DNA of 34,278 nt. It comes from Thauera sp. GTDB lineage: Bacteria > Pseudomonadota > Gammaproteobacteria > Burkholderiales > Rhodocyclaceae. The notes beneath the pieces are model-generated. The model worked only from the letters and a program-made list of their open reading frames with translations. It was not told the origin of the DNA and made no database searches. The translations under genes were made by a program, and so were the position numbers. Of the stretch, positions 1-9,354 are shown piece by piece. The stretch is from assembly GCA_017302295.1 (NCBI GenBank), contig JAFLDS010000030.1:1-34278 (forward strand), in the 5' to 3' direction. Each line of letters starts with the position of its first letter. Within the stretch, counting starts at the first letter, position 1.

Positions 1-980
<980 letters not shown>

Positions 981-1034
981 ACCCTCCCACAGACGGCCTT
1001 ATTGCCGCAATCCACCCTCAACAGGAGTCAAACC

Positions 1035-1793
1035 GTGAGCAAATTCCCTGAACTCAAGGACAAGGTCATCATCGTCACCGGCGGCGGCAGCGGCATGGGC
1101 CGCGACGCCTGCATGGCGCTGGCTGCCGAAGGCGCGCGCGTCGTGCTCGGCAACCGCAACCGCGACCAGGGCGAGGCGGTCGTCGGCGCAATCATCGCCG
1201 CCGGCGGCCAGGCGGTGTTCCAGCCCACCGACGTGTCGAAGGCGTCCGACTGCGCCGCCCTGGTGCAGCGCGCGATCGACGTCTATGGCCGTCTCGACGG
1301 CGCCTTCAACAACGCCGGCCTGCAGCGCGAGTTCTGCGACATCCATGAGACGCCCGACGCCGACATTTCCGACGTCATCGACATCAACCTCAAGGGCATG
1401 ATGTACATGATGAAGTACGAGGCCGCGGCGATGCTCAAGACCGGCGGCGGCGCCATCGTCAACAACAGCTCGATCTTCGGCCTCAAGGCCATGCCGCGGC
1501 TGGCCTACTACGTCGCCGCCAAGCACGGCATCATCGGCGCCACCCGCGCCGCCGCGCTCGACTACGCGCAGAAGGGCATCCGCGTAAATGCCGTCTGCCC
1601 CGGCCCGATCAAGACCGCCAGCTACGACCGCGTCACCGGCGGCGACGACCACATGTACGACGATGGCGTGCCCATGCACCGCATTGGTCAGCCCCAGGAA
1701 GTGAGCAACGCGGTGCTGTGGCTGCTGTCCGACCAGTCGTCCTACGTCACCGGCGGCTTCATCTCGACCGACGGCGGCATGTCCGCCGGCTGA
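1035..1793 (+). CDS. Short-chain dehydrogenase/reductase (classical SDR)
   Basis: This is a 252-residue classical SDR, the normal length for the family. The GTG start at 1035 is chosen because an AGGAG ribosome-binding site lies just upstream and the protein then begins right before the first Rossmann strand. Visible motifs are the cofactor loop TGGGSGMG (residues 15-22), NNAG (92-95), the catalytic serine region NNSS (143-146), the YxxxK pair Y159/K163 and the PG motif (189-190). The protein ends with the usual SSYVTGG and GGMSAG tail. It should oxidise or reduce an alcohol/carbonyl pair with NAD(P)(H) in the cytoplasm. It lies between the amidase and the racemase-like gene (41 nt downstream), suggesting that it acts on the same substrate or its product. 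The substrate is unknown. Confidence 0.95.
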   Translation: MSKFPELKDKVIIVTGGGSGMGRDACMALAAEGARVVLGNRNRDQGEAVVGAIIAAGGQAVFQPTDVSKASDCAALVQRAIDVYGRLDGAFNNAGLQREFCDIHETPDADISDVIDINLKGMMYMMKYEAAAMLKTGGGAIVNNSSIFGLKAMPRLAYYVAAKHGIIGATRAAALDYAQKGIRVNAVCPGPIKTASYDRVTGGDDHMYDDGVPMHRIGQPQEVSNAVLWLLSDQSSYVTGGFISTDGGMSAG

Positions 1794-1834
1794 TCCACGC
1801 GCAACCCGCAACCACCCAACAAGGAGGAAGCCCC

Positions 1835-2572
1835 ATGGGCAAGCGCGTCAAGATGATCTTCCCGGTGCCGATGAGCGAGGCCACCCGTCCGATGGTCGAG
1901 TCGCAGCTGCCGCCGGAGTTCCGGCGCAGCGACATCGACATCAGCTTCGTCGGCGCCGGCAACACGATCACGCTGGCCGACAGCTACTACGACATGGCGA
2001 TCATGGAACTGGCCGTGATCCAGGCCGGCATCCAGGCGCAGGAGGACGGCTTCGATGCGGTGTGCATCAACACCGTCAGCGACTCCGGCCTCGCCGCCCT
2101 GCGCTCGCGGCTCAGCATCCCGGTGCTGTCGCCGGGCCAGAGCGCCTTCCACGTGGCATCGATGCTGGGCCACAAGTTCAGCATCCTGACCATGTGGGAG
2201 CGCTGGTTCCCGCTCTACCGCAAGACGCTCAAGGAATACGGGCTGGAGTCGCGCGTCGCGTCGATCCGCGCCATCGAGGTGCGGCCCGACACGGTGGAGC
2301 TGCTCAGCGGCAAGGAGGACATCGTCTTCGCCAAGCTCGAGGAAACCGCGCTGAAGGCGATCAAGGAGGACGGCGCCGAGGTCATCGTGCTCGGCTCCAC
2401 CACCATGCACCAGTCGCACGCCTACCTGGCGTCGAAGCTGCCGGTGCCGGTGCTCAACCCCGGCGTCATCGCCTACAAGCTGTGCGAGATGTTCCTCGAC
2501 CTCGGCCTGTGCCACAGCAAGAAGGCCTACCCGTCGCCGGAAACGCTGAAGGACGCGGCTTTCGGGGTCTGA
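1835..2572 (+). CDS. Asp/Glu/hydantoin racemase superfamily protein lacking both catalytic Cys
   Basis: This is a 245-residue protein. Its ATG follows a strong AAGGAGGAAG ribosome-binding site. The fold family is recognisable from the N-terminal strand, the DAVCINTVSDSGL segment (residues 74-86) and the GAEVIVLGSTTM segment (180-191). These align without gaps to the two cysteine motifs of hydantoin racemases (CxxDPG and GCxxM). Here the first catalytic Cys position is Thr80 and the second is Ser188; Cys77 lies three residues away. A standard two-base cysteine racemisation is therefore unlikely. Relatives in the superfamily include arylmalonate decarboxylases and maleate isomerases, so a lyase, an isomerase or a divergent racemase are all possible. 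The gene is last in the amidase-SDR group. Superfamily is confident; activity is open. Confidence 0.85.
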   Translation: MGKRVKMIFPVPMSEATRPMVESQLPPEFRRSDIDISFVGAGNTITLADSYYDMAIMELAVIQAGIQAQEDGFDAVCINTVSDSGLAALRSRLSIPVLSPGQSAFHVASMLGHKFSILTMWERWFPLYRKTLKEYGLESRVASIRAIEVRPDTVELLSGKEDIVFAKLEETALKAIKEDGAEVIVLGSTTMHQSHAYLASKLPVPVLNPGVIAYKLCEMFLDLGLCHSKKAYPSPETLKDAAFGV

Positions 2573-2578
2573 AACCAA

Positions 2579-2597
2579 GCCGCGCATAAAGCGCGGC
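2579..2597 (+). terminator. Hairpin after the racemase-like gene, terminator candidate without T-tract
   Basis: A perfect 7-bp stem, GCCGCGC paired with GCGCGGC around an ATAAA loop, starts 6 nt after the stop codon at 2572. It could end or protect the amidase-SDR-racemase transcript. No run of T follows, so it is not a canonical intrinsic terminator and may act as a 3' stabilising hairpin. Confidence 0.45.
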
Positions 2598-2999
2598 AAG
2601 CTGACGCCCCACTATCAAATTCGATGCGGAAAGCACTGAATGGTGTGCAGGCGTGGGGCTGGGGCGAGATCGGGTGGGAGCGTCTGGCGCATTACCATTC
2701 ACGCTCCCACTTTCCCTGAGCAGCCTGATCCGGGGCAATACGGTGCCGGCAGCCCCAGCACCGAAGCGACGCCCCATCGCCGGATGGCTGTCGTGCTCCC
2801 TCTTCGCCCTTTCTTGGGCCTACAGTGTCGGAAAAATTGACAGGTGCGATGCGCAGCAGTGGGCAGACGGCATGGAAATCCGCCTTTTTTCAATTACTTG
2901 TAAGCTGAAGGCGTGAATCTTGCTTTATCTGAGAATTGCACTTCGCTCGACGCCTCATCCGCTCGTCACCCTATTGGCGCCCAAGCGCAGGAGAAGACG
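2598..2999. other. Intergenic region upstream of the PEP-CTERM gene, no supported gene
   Basis: About 400 nt separate the hairpin from the PEP-CTERM start. Short open frames here show no domain, conserved motif or ribosome-binding site. Base composition drops towards AT-rich near 2880-2940 (a T6 run and CAATTACTTG), which is where a promoter would be expected. A TTGACA hexamer lies at 2837-2842, but no convincing -10 follows it at 17 nt, so no promoter is called. Confidence 0.6.
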
Positions 3000-3758
3000 A
3001 TGAAACGATCTGTGCTCTCGGCAGTCCTGGCCATCGGTCTGCTGACACTGGACTCTGGAAGCGTGGCCCATGCGGCGCCGCTGCGCTTGCGGCTGGACAA
3101 CATCAGCACCTCGCAGGGCGTGGTACTGACCGACAACGGGCTGAATGACCTCAGCCCCCTGGATGGTCTCATCACTTATTCGGGGAGCCTGGGCGGAAGT
3201 TTCGCAGTCAACGTGACGACGGGAACCTCAGACCCGCCACTCGTCACCACCCTTCCCAACTCCCTCGACCTGAGCAGCATCACGATCAACTCGTCGGGCA
3301 GCGGACTTCTCCGCATCACGCTGTTGCAGGATGACTATTCCGCGAACGGTGGTCTCAACCTTGTCGCCAGTCTGGGTGGCGTTCTCTCGGCGCCTGCAGG
3401 TTCGACGATCACGCTGCAGAGCTACGCAAATGGCGACAACCTGTTGCCTGACCCCGGACCCGATCAAGGTCTGGGGCTGATTGCCGCCATGCCACCACTT
3501 CCCCCGGGCAGCATCGCCGCGTTCAGCGGAGCCGGAGCCGTCTTCGGGCCGGGCGCATTTTCGGCGAGCGATTCGGCGGACTTCGCGAGCAGCGCCCAGT
3601 TCTCCCTGTTCAGCCATGTGCTCGTCAGCTTCACCGGAGCCGGCTCCATTTCCTTCGACCTGTCGCAACAGGCATCACCCGTCCCCGAACCCGCCACGCT
3701 CGCCCTTCTCGGCCTCGGCCTGGCCGGCCTGGCAGCGCCGCTGCGGCGCAAGCGTTAA
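3000..3758 (+). CDS. PEP-CTERM sorting-domain protein, exported
   Basis: This is a 252-residue protein. The ATG at 3000 is chosen because an AGGAG site precedes it and it begins a clean signal peptide (basic MKRS, a hydrophobic run, then AHAAP at about residues 22-26). The body is low-complexity and rich in Ser, Gly, Leu and Asp, as in many PEP-CTERM proteins. The C-terminus has the full tripartite sorting signal: VPEPATLALLGLG, a hydrophobic helix and a terminal RRKR cluster. Such proteins are exported, then cut or anchored by an exosortase (EpsH/XrtA type) and are associated with exopolysaccharide or floc formation in betaproteobacteria. No exosortase gene is in the window. The gene stands alone and ends 10 nt from the stop of a convergent LysR gene. 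The specific role of the body is unknown. Confidence 0.92.
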   Translation: MKRSVLSAVLAIGLLTLDSGSVAHAAPLRLRLDNISTSQGVVLTDNGLNDLSPLDGLITYSGSLGGSFAVNVTTGTSDPPLVTTLPNSLDLSSITINSSGSGLLRITLLQDDYSANGGLNLVASLGGVLSAPAGSTITLQSYANGDNLLPDPGPDQGLGLIAAMPPLPPGSIAAFSGAGAVFGPGAFSASDSADFASSAQFSLFSHVLVSFTGAGSISFDLSQQASPVPEPATLALLGLGLAGLAAPLRRKR

Positions 3759-3768
3759 GGCGCAGCGA

Positions 3769-4665
3769 CTAGCGTACCGCCTCCGTCGCCCCCGCCAGCA
3801 GGCGCTCCAAGCGCTCGATTCGATGGTGGTGCAGGGTGGTGATGGCGTAGAAGCGCTCCTGCAACTGGGCGGTCTGACCGACCCTGCAGAGGCCCCCCGA
3901 GCGCAACTCGTCCTGGACCACGACCTCGGGCAGCACGGTCAGCCAGCCGCTGTCCCTCGCGATCAGCCGGAGCATTGCCATGTCATCCACTTCGGCGCGC
4001 AGGCGCGGCTTCACGCCGGCGGTCATGCACAGGGCGTCGAACTGGGCACGCAGCACGTTGCGCCGCCCTGGCAGAGCGAGGTCCACACCATCGAGATCCT
4101 CGGGGATACGGAGCGTGCGCCCTTTCCAGACGTCCGCCGGGCCGACCAGCGAGATCGCCTGACTGCCGAGAAAGCGGCTGAGCAGGGGGCGATCCTGGTC
4201 GGCGGGCGCCGGTTCGTTGGCCAGCACGACGTCGAGCTTGTGCTGCACCAGGCGCTCCAGCAGACCTTCGAGCGGACCGGACTCCAAGGTCAGCGTGACG
4301 CCGGGGTCCAACAGCAGCGGGCGGATCCAGTTTTCCTGGTAGTTGCGCGACAGGGTTGCGACACTGCCCACGCGCACCCGGACCATGCCCTCGCTGCGTC
4401 CTTCCAGCCGTCCGAGCATCTCCTGGCTCAGGCCAAAGATGTTCTCCGCGTATGAGAACACCAGCTGGCCGGCTTCGGTCATCACCAGGCGCCGCCCTTC
4501 GCGCGCGAACAGTGCCTCGCCAAGACGCTCCTCCAATTGCTTGATCTGCGCCGATAGCGCGGACTGCGAGGTGTGCAGCTCCTGCGCGGCGCGCGTCATG
4601 TGGCCCGCCCTGGAGACACGCCAGAAGTAGAACAGGTGATGGAAGTTGAGCTGCTCCAGGTTCAT
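3769..4665 (-). CDS. LysR-family regulator of the first DAB locus
   Basis: This is a 298-residue LysR-type protein with an N-terminal winged helix-turn-helix at about residues 5-62 (MTRAAQELHTSQSALSAQIKQ spans the recognition helix), a linker helix and a C-terminal effector-binding domain. The opening FHHLFYFWRV resembles the NhaR branch. The gene is divergent from dabB with a 97-nt shared promoter region. A paralogue of exactly the same length sits in the same position beside the second dabBA pair (13586-14482). LysR genes adjacent to DAB genes are known in autotrophs. The expected role is control of dabBA in response to inorganic-carbon supply, and of its own transcription. The effector is unknown. 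The start is fixed by the paralogue. Confidence 0.93.
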   Translation of the reverse strand: MNLEQLNFHHLFYFWRVSRAGHMTRAAQELHTSQSALSAQIKQLEERLGEALFAREGRRLVMTEAGQLVFSYAENIFGLSQEMLGRLEGRSEGMVRVRVGSVATLSRNYQENWIRPLLLDPGVTLTLESGPLEGLLERLVQHKLDVVLANEPAPADQDRPLLSRFLGSQAISLVGPADVWKGRTLRIPEDLDGVDLALPGRRNVLRAQFDALCMTAGVKPRLRAEVDDMAMLRLIARDSGWLTVLPEVVVQDELRSGGLCRVGQTAQLQERFYAITTLHHHRIERLERLLAGATEAVR

Positions 4666-4762
4666 CGTTCTGTTTTCTGTATTAATTCTTTCTTATCAAT
4701 GAATTTTACAGAACGCATCAGGATCCGCACCATAGGGGCAGTCAATTTCGAACCGGCTCACC
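4666..4762. promoter_or_regulatory. Divergent LysR/dabB promoter with inverted repeat operator (copy 1)
   Basis: The 97-nt region holds an inverted repeat GTTCTGT (4667-4673) and ACAGAAC (4708-4714), 34 nt apart. Between the arms lies an AT-rich stretch containing TCAATGAATTTT. The same arms, spacing and inner stretch recur at 14484-14531 before the second dabB. A CGCACCATA block at 4727-4734 is also shared. This is the expected location for LysR binding. The operator call is inference from conservation. Confidence 0.7.
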
Positions 4763-6346
4763 ATGGATACGCTCAACTCCCTGATGCTGGCCGGCGCTCT
4801 GGCGCCGGTCGCCCTGCTGACTTTGGCCGCGCTCGCGTCGCTGGCCGGAAGCCCCCCTGCGGCGCGGCTGTGGAGGCGCTTCGGCCTGCTGTCGTGGAGC
4901 GCGCTCGGTTGTGTGCTGGCAACGCTCGTCCTGACGGCGACCTCGTCCGCGGCCAGCCCCGCTCAACCCTCGGCCTGGATCTCCGTCAGCCCCTTCGGCG
5001 CCTGGATGGCTGCCCTGGTGCAACTGCTGGGGACGGTGATCGGCGTGTTCTCGTCACGCTACCTGCAGGGCGAGCAGGGGCAGGCGCGCTATGTCGCCGC
5101 CTTCGCCGGAGTGCTGGTGTCGGTTCATGTGCTGTTGCTCGCCAACCACTGGCTGGCGCTGATCGCCGCCTGGGCGATGATCGGCGCGGCGCTGCGGCAC
5201 CTGCTCTGCTTCTATGTGGACCGCCCCTTCGCCCTGCTCGCCGCGCACAAGAAGCGTCTTGCCGACCGGCTGGCGGACGCCTTGCTCGTGTGTGCCGCCG
5301 CCCTGGCGTGGCGGGAAGTGGGCAGCGGCACGCTCTCCGATCTGTGGCAGCACCTCGCCCAGGTTGGCGCCACGCTCCCGCTGCAGCTCAGCGCGGTGTG
5401 CCTCGTCCTCGCGGTGATCCTGCGCACTGCGCTGTTCCCCGCACATGGCTGGCTGATTCAGGTGATGGAAGCACCGACCCCGGTTTCCGCCCTGCTGCAC
5501 GCCGGCGTGGTCAACCTCGGCGGCTACGTGCTGATCCGCTTCGCCCCGTTGCTCGATGCGGCGAGTGCGGCGCGCTGGCTGCTCGTGGCGTTCGGCCTGG
5601 CCACCGCGCTGCTGGCCGGCCTGGTAATGCTGACGCGGGTCAGCGTCAAGGTGCAGCTGGCCTGGTCCACCGTGGCGCAAATGGGCTTCATGGCGCTCGA
5701 GTGCGCGATGGGGCTCTACACCCTGGCCGCGCTGCACCTGATCGGCCATTCGCTGTACAAGGCGCACGCCTTCCTGTCGGCCTCGTCCGTGGTGCAGCAC
5801 AGCAAGCTGCAGATGATGCGCGGCGGTGCCGTGTACGCGCCCGCCAGCCTGCTGATGGCGCCGGCAGCGGCCCTCGCCTGCGTCGCGCTGATTCAGTCTT
5901 TCGCCACCGGCGCGACCTGGCCCGGGTGGTGGAACGGCGTGCTGGCGCTCGCCTGGGCGCCCCTGCTGTGGCTGCCTGCTGCGCGTGGTGGCGATGCTCG
6001 CAGGGCGTGGTCGGGCGCGGCGACGGGCTTGGCGCTGGTCGCCGGGCTCACGCTGGCGGCCTCCCTGGGGCATGGGCTGCCGTTCGGGGTGAAGGACGCG
6101 CCGGACCATATGGCGGGCATCGCCAGCCTGTGCGGCATGGCCGCGATGTACCTCTTCCTGATCACCCTGCAACTACGCCCGCAAGGCCTGGCCGCATGGC
6201 GGCGCTGGAGTTACGCAGGTTTCTACATCGATGAGTTCTACACCCGGCTGACGCTGCGGCTGTGGCCGACGCGCTGGACCCCGGCTGACGCGCCGCCGCA
6301 GCGTCAGACGATGGTCGGCGCCATTGCTCAAACCGCTGCCAAGTGA
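4763..6346 (+). CDS. dabB: DabB, NuoL-like membrane subunit of DAB inorganic-carbon pump (copy 1)
   Basis: This is a 527-residue polytopic membrane protein with about 13 hydrophobic segments, related to the proton-channel subunits NuoL/MrpA. It keeps the family core: HGWLIQVMEAPTPVSALLHAG (His228 and His246) followed by NLGGYVLIR, and further on LHLIGHSLYKAH (His325, Lys333). DabB is the cation-conducting partner of DabA. Together they form an energy-coupled pump that accumulates bicarbonate in the cytoplasm. It differs from complex I subunits by its stand-alone pairing with a DUF2309 gene, here 22 nt downstream. The paralogue at 14580-16163 has exactly the same length. The ATG at 4763 matches the paralogue's start. 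Transcription probably starts in the divergent region shared with LysR. Confidence 0.95.
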   Translation: MDTLNSLMLAGALAPVALLTLAALASLAGSPPAARLWRRFGLLSWSALGCVLATLVLTATSSAASPAQPSAWISVSPFGAWMAALVQLLGTVIGVFSSRYLQGEQGQARYVAAFAGVLVSVHVLLLANHWLALIAAWAMIGAALRHLLCFYVDRPFALLAAHKKRLADRLADALLVCAAALAWREVGSGTLSDLWQHLAQVGATLPLQLSAVCLVLAVILRTALFPAHGWLIQVMEAPTPVSALLHAGVVNLGGYVLIRFAPLLDAASAARWLLVAFGLATALLAGLVMLTRVSVKVQLAWSTVAQMGFMALECAMGLYTLAALHLIGHSLYKAHAFLSASSVVQHSKLQMMRGGAVYAPASLLMAPAAALACVALIQSFATGATWPGWWNGVLALAWAPLLWLPAARGGDARRAWSGAATGLALVAGLTLAASLGHGLPFGVKDAPDHMAGIASLCGMAAMYLFLITLQLRPQGLAAWRRWSYAGFYIDEFYTRLTLRLWPTRWTPADAPPQRQTMVGAIAQTAAK

Positions 6347-6368
6347 ATCGAAAACTCCGGAGCCTCAA

Positions 6369-8972
6369 ATGACGACAGTTCTTGCCGCTACCCAGGACCC
6401 AGGCCCCGCCCACGCCCCCAAGCCGGCCGCGCCCGATACCGCCGGGCGACTGACGGTGCTGATCGATGCCGCCTGCGAGCAGGCCTGCCAGGCGATCGCG
6501 CCGGCCTGGCCGCTCGACCGCGCGATCGCGGTCAATCCGCACTGGGGACGGATCGACCGGCCGGTGCGCGAGGTCGCCGCGCGCATGGCGGTGCTCGGCG
6601 ACATCCGCGTGTTCCCGTCCCGCGACGACCTGAGAGAGGCGTGGGACGCCGGACGCATCGGCCCGGCCGATCTCGCCCATGCCCTGGCGAAACTGCCAGC
6701 GGCGCAGGCGGCGGCCCTGAGCGAAGCGCAGTGCATCGATGCCCTGCGCGCGGCGCCCGTACTGCCGCGGCTGCCCCTGCTGATCGACGTGCTCGACGAT
6801 GATCCGCAACGCCATGCCCGCCTGTCGTGGCGCCAGGCGATCACCCATCAGGTGAGCCAGACCTGCGCGGCCTATTTCGACGAACACCAGGCCGACTGGC
6901 AGCCCGAGCGCAGCCAGGGGCTGTATGCGTTCTGGCGCGACACCCTCACCCATGATCACGGCATTGCAGCGCTGATGGGCCTGCCCGCGCTCGGCAGCGC
7001 ACTGCAGGCGCTGCCGCCCACGCGCGCGGATACCGAGCGCTGGGTGCTGCAGCGCCTGGGCCTGCCCGAGGCGGTGTGGGCGGATTACCTGGAAGCGGTG
7101 CTCCTCACCGTCAATGGCTGGGCCTCGTGGTGCGCCTACCTGGGTTGGGAGGCCCGCCTCGCCGGCAGCAGCGACACGCACCTGCGCGACCTGCTGGCCA
7201 TCCGCCTCGCCTGGGGTGCGATCCTGCTCGAATGCAAGGACGACGCCGCCACCCGCCTGGCCTTTGCCGCCCTGCTCGCCGAATGGATCCACGCGCCGGC
7301 CGTGCTGCGCCGGGCGGAAGACCTGCTCCTGGTCGACGAGGTCTGGCAGCTTGCGCTGGAGGCGGGCTACCAGCGGCAGCTGGCGCACAAGCTCGGCCAG
7401 GCAGCCGGCGCCCGGGCGCCCGACTCGCCGCCCAGGGCCGAGGTCCAGGCCGCGTTCTGCATCGACGTGCGCAGCGAGCCGATGCGCCGGGCGCTCGAAG
7501 CCGCCTCGCCGGCCCTCCGGACGATCGGCTTTGCCGGCTTCTTCGGCCTTCCGCTGGCCTACACGCCGCTCGCAACCACGGCACGCCGGCCGCAGCTGCC
7601 GGGACTGCTCGCCCCGGCGCTCGAGGTGACCGACCACATCGGGCTGCCTGCCGACGCGCACGGCGGGTCCCTGCAGAGCCTGAACGACGCTGCCAGCCTG
7701 GCGCGGCAGCGCCACTTCGCCCGTTCGGGGCAGGCGCTGGCCGGCAGCCGCTGGCCCAGCGCAGCCTTCTCCTTCGTCGAAGCTGCAGGGGTGGCCTACC
7801 TCGGCAAGCTCGCGCGCTGGCTGAAGCCGTCCGCCGGGGGGCGCGCGCGCGAGAACCTGGCCGGCCTGCCCGCGCGCTATCGCGCAGTGTGCCGCCCCAG
7901 CTTCAACGGTCTCGACATGGATGCCAAGGTCGCACTGGCGGCGCGCGTCCTGCACGCAATGGGGCTCGATCGCGACCTGGCGCCGCTGGTGCTGCTGGTT
8001 GGGCACGGCAGCCAGAGCAGCAACAACGCTCACGCCTCCGCGCTGGATTGCGGCGCCTGCTGCGGCCAGACGGGCGAGGTGAACGCGCGCGTGCTGGCGC
8101 AACTGCTGAACGAGCCGGACGTGCGCGCCGGCTTACGGGCCAAGGGCGTCGTCATCCCGCAACAGACGGCATTCGTCGCCGCCCTGCACAACACCACCAC
8201 CGACGAGATCGAGGGATTCGACCTCGACCTGCTGCCGCCGGATGCGCGAGCGCGGTGGGAGCGCCTGCAGACCGTGTTCGCCGCCGCCGGCGCTCAGGTC
8301 CGCCGCGAGCGCGCACCGCGTCTTGGCCTCGACCCGCGCGCGGGGAAAGACGCTCTGCTCGCGCAGTTGCGTCGCCGCGCCAACGACGGCGCGCAGACGC
8401 GTCCCGAATGGGGACTGGCCGGCAATGCGGCCTTCCTCATCGCGCCGCGCCACCGCAGCCAGGGCGTGGCGCTCGAAGGCCGCTGCTTCCTGCACGACTA
8501 CGACGCCGGCCAGGATGCCGACGGCAGCCTGCTGGAGCTGCTGATGACCGCGCCCATGCTCGTCACGCACTGGATCAACTGGCAGTACCACGCCTCCACC
8601 TGCGCCCCCGCACGCCTGGGCAGCGGCAACAAGCTGCTGCACAACGTCGTCGGCGGCCGCATCGGCGTGTTCGAAGGCAACGGCGGCGACCTGCGCATCG
8701 GGCTGGCCCGGCAGTCCGTGCACGACGGCGCGCGCTGGGTGCACGAGCCGCTGCGCCTGACCGTCGTCGTCGATGCGCCGCAACAGGCGATCGACCGCGT
8801 GATTGGGCAGCATGCGGTCGTGCGGCAACTGCTCGACCATGGCTGGCTGCACCTGTGGCGCTTCGAGGGCGCGAGCCTGGTCTGCTACCGCGATGGCAGC
8901 TGGCAGACGCTGGGGCTGGACGCTGCGGATCGGCCGGCGCCGGCATCGACGACCGCGGCGCCCGCGGCCTGA
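6369..8972 (+). CDS. dabA: DabA, DUF2309/UPF0753 beta-carbonic-anhydrase-like subunit (copy 1)
   Basis: This is an 867-residue DUF2309 protein. An in-frame ATG at 6324 overlaps dabB, but 6369 is preferred: the CCGGAGCCTCAA leader just before it matches the CCGGAGCTCAAC before the paralogue's ATG at 16198. The zinc-site residues known from characterised DabA are visible: Cys364 and Asp366 in AFCIDVRSEP, His546 in LLVGHGSQSSNN, and Cys561 in ALDCGACCGQTG. The His-to-Cys spacing of 15 matches the Halothiobacillus protein. DabA is thought to hydrate CO2 to bicarbonate one-way, coupled to cation flow through DabB. It is a peripheral subunit on the cytoplasmic face. It diverges from the paralogue mostly at the N-terminus, near residues 350-360 and around 425-450. 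Confidence 0.96.
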   Translation: MTTVLAATQDPGPAHAPKPAAPDTAGRLTVLIDAACEQACQAIAPAWPLDRAIAVNPHWGRIDRPVREVAARMAVLGDIRVFPSRDDLREAWDAGRIGPADLAHALAKLPAAQAAALSEAQCIDALRAAPVLPRLPLLIDVLDDDPQRHARLSWRQAITHQVSQTCAAYFDEHQADWQPERSQGLYAFWRDTLTHDHGIAALMGLPALGSALQALPPTRADTERWVLQRLGLPEAVWADYLEAVLLTVNGWASWCAYLGWEARLAGSSDTHLRDLLAIRLAWGAILLECKDDAATRLAFAALLAEWIHAPAVLRRAEDLLLVDEVWQLALEAGYQRQLAHKLGQAAGARAPDSPPRAEVQAAFCIDVRSEPMRRALEAASPALRTIGFAGFFGLPLAYTPLATTARRPQLPGLLAPALEVTDHIGLPADAHGGSLQSLNDAASLARQRHFARSGQALAGSRWPSAAFSFVEAAGVAYLGKLARWLKPSAGGRARENLAGLPARYRAVCRPSFNGLDMDAKVALAARVLHAMGLDRDLAPLVLLVGHGSQSSNNAHASALDCGACCGQTGEVNARVLAQLLNEPDVRAGLRAKGVVIPQQTAFVAALHNTTTDEIEGFDLDLLPPDARARWERLQTVFAAAGAQVRRERAPRLGLDPRAGKDALLAQLRRRANDGAQTRPEWGLAGNAAFLIAPRHRSQGVALEGRCFLHDYDAGQDADGSLLELLMTAPMLVTHWINWQYHASTCAPARLGSGNKLLHNVVGGRIGVFEGNGGDLRIGLARQSVHDGARWVHEPLRLTVVVDAPQQAIDRVIGQHAVVRQLLDHGWLHLWRFEGASLVCYRDGSWQTLGLDAADRPAPASTTAAPAA

Positions 8973-9060
8973 AGCCCGGCTGCGGGATCGACGAAGGGCT
9001 GCTCGCCACGGCCGATGAGGGCGCTTGGCGAGGCGGGCCTGTTCTTGCTCGCGGTCCTTC

Positions 9061-9071
9061 TGGCCTACAAT
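9061..9071 (+). promoter_or_regulatory. Promoter -10 candidate for leader RNA 1
   Basis: TGGCCTACAAT, with TACAAT as a near-consensus -10, lies 90 nt after dabA. The same 11-mer occurs at 11525-11535 before the second leader, whereas most of the sequence around it differs. A weak TTGCTC lies 15 nt upstream, so the -35 is poor. The site would give a transcript with a leader of roughly 415 nt. Confidence 0.5.
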
Positions 9072-9163
9072 GGCGCCCTCTCATCGAACCGAGCCCCCAC
9101 GTGTTCATGCCGCTTCGCCGTCGCTTCGCCCGTTCCCGCGCCCCGCTGCGTGCCGGCGGGCGG

Positions 9164-9354
9164 GTGTGCGCGCGCTGCATGATCTCGCCAATTCGCGAAC
9201 TCGCGACCCAGCTCGCATTCAAGGTCACAGGGTCTCCCGCCGTGCTTTCCCAGGCCGTGCGGGGCCACCACCGGAGCTGACGCTCCACCCCCGCACGGCA
9301 CCTTGCCCCGGACGCGCTCGGCGCGCCTCCGGTTCAATGTGCAGCTGCGCGGGG
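9164..9354 (+). ncRNA. Structured 5' leader RNA of the hexad-repeat gene (copy 1)
   Basis: This is an ungapped block shared with 11641-11831. From 9174 to 9354 there are 12 mismatches in 181 nt by hand count. Predicted structure: GACCC (9205-9209) with GGGTC (9230-9234); a perfect 11-bp stem GCCGTGCGGGG (9254-9264) with CCCCGCACGGC (9289-9299), enclosing a 5-bp GGAGC/GCTCC hairpin with loop TGAC; then CCGGA (9308-9312) with TCCGG (9328-9332) around an inner CGCGC/GCGCG stem. Between the copies the second pair of that last stem changes C-G to G-C. Mismatches in the one open frame spanning both copies fall mostly on codon positions 1 and 2, arguing against coding. Function is unknown: riboswitch-like control, a processed RNA or translation control are all possible. 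I recognise no named RNA family. Confidence 0.65.

Noticed and set aside
2653-2916. Possible small gene between the racemase-like and PEP-CTERM genes
   Set aside because: No ribosome-binding site, no recognisable motif, and overlapping frames of similar length are equally open.
6324-6368. Earlier ATG for dabA1 overlapping the end of dabB1
   Set aside because: The added 15 residues have no counterpart in dabA2, and the CCGGAG site is placed for the ATG at 6369 in both copies.
9273-9286. Inner hairpin GGAGC-TGAC-GCTCC read as a mini-ykkC (guanidine-II) motif
   Set aside because: That riboswitch needs two hairpins with ACGR loops. The loops here are TGAC and TAAA, and the flanking context does not match.
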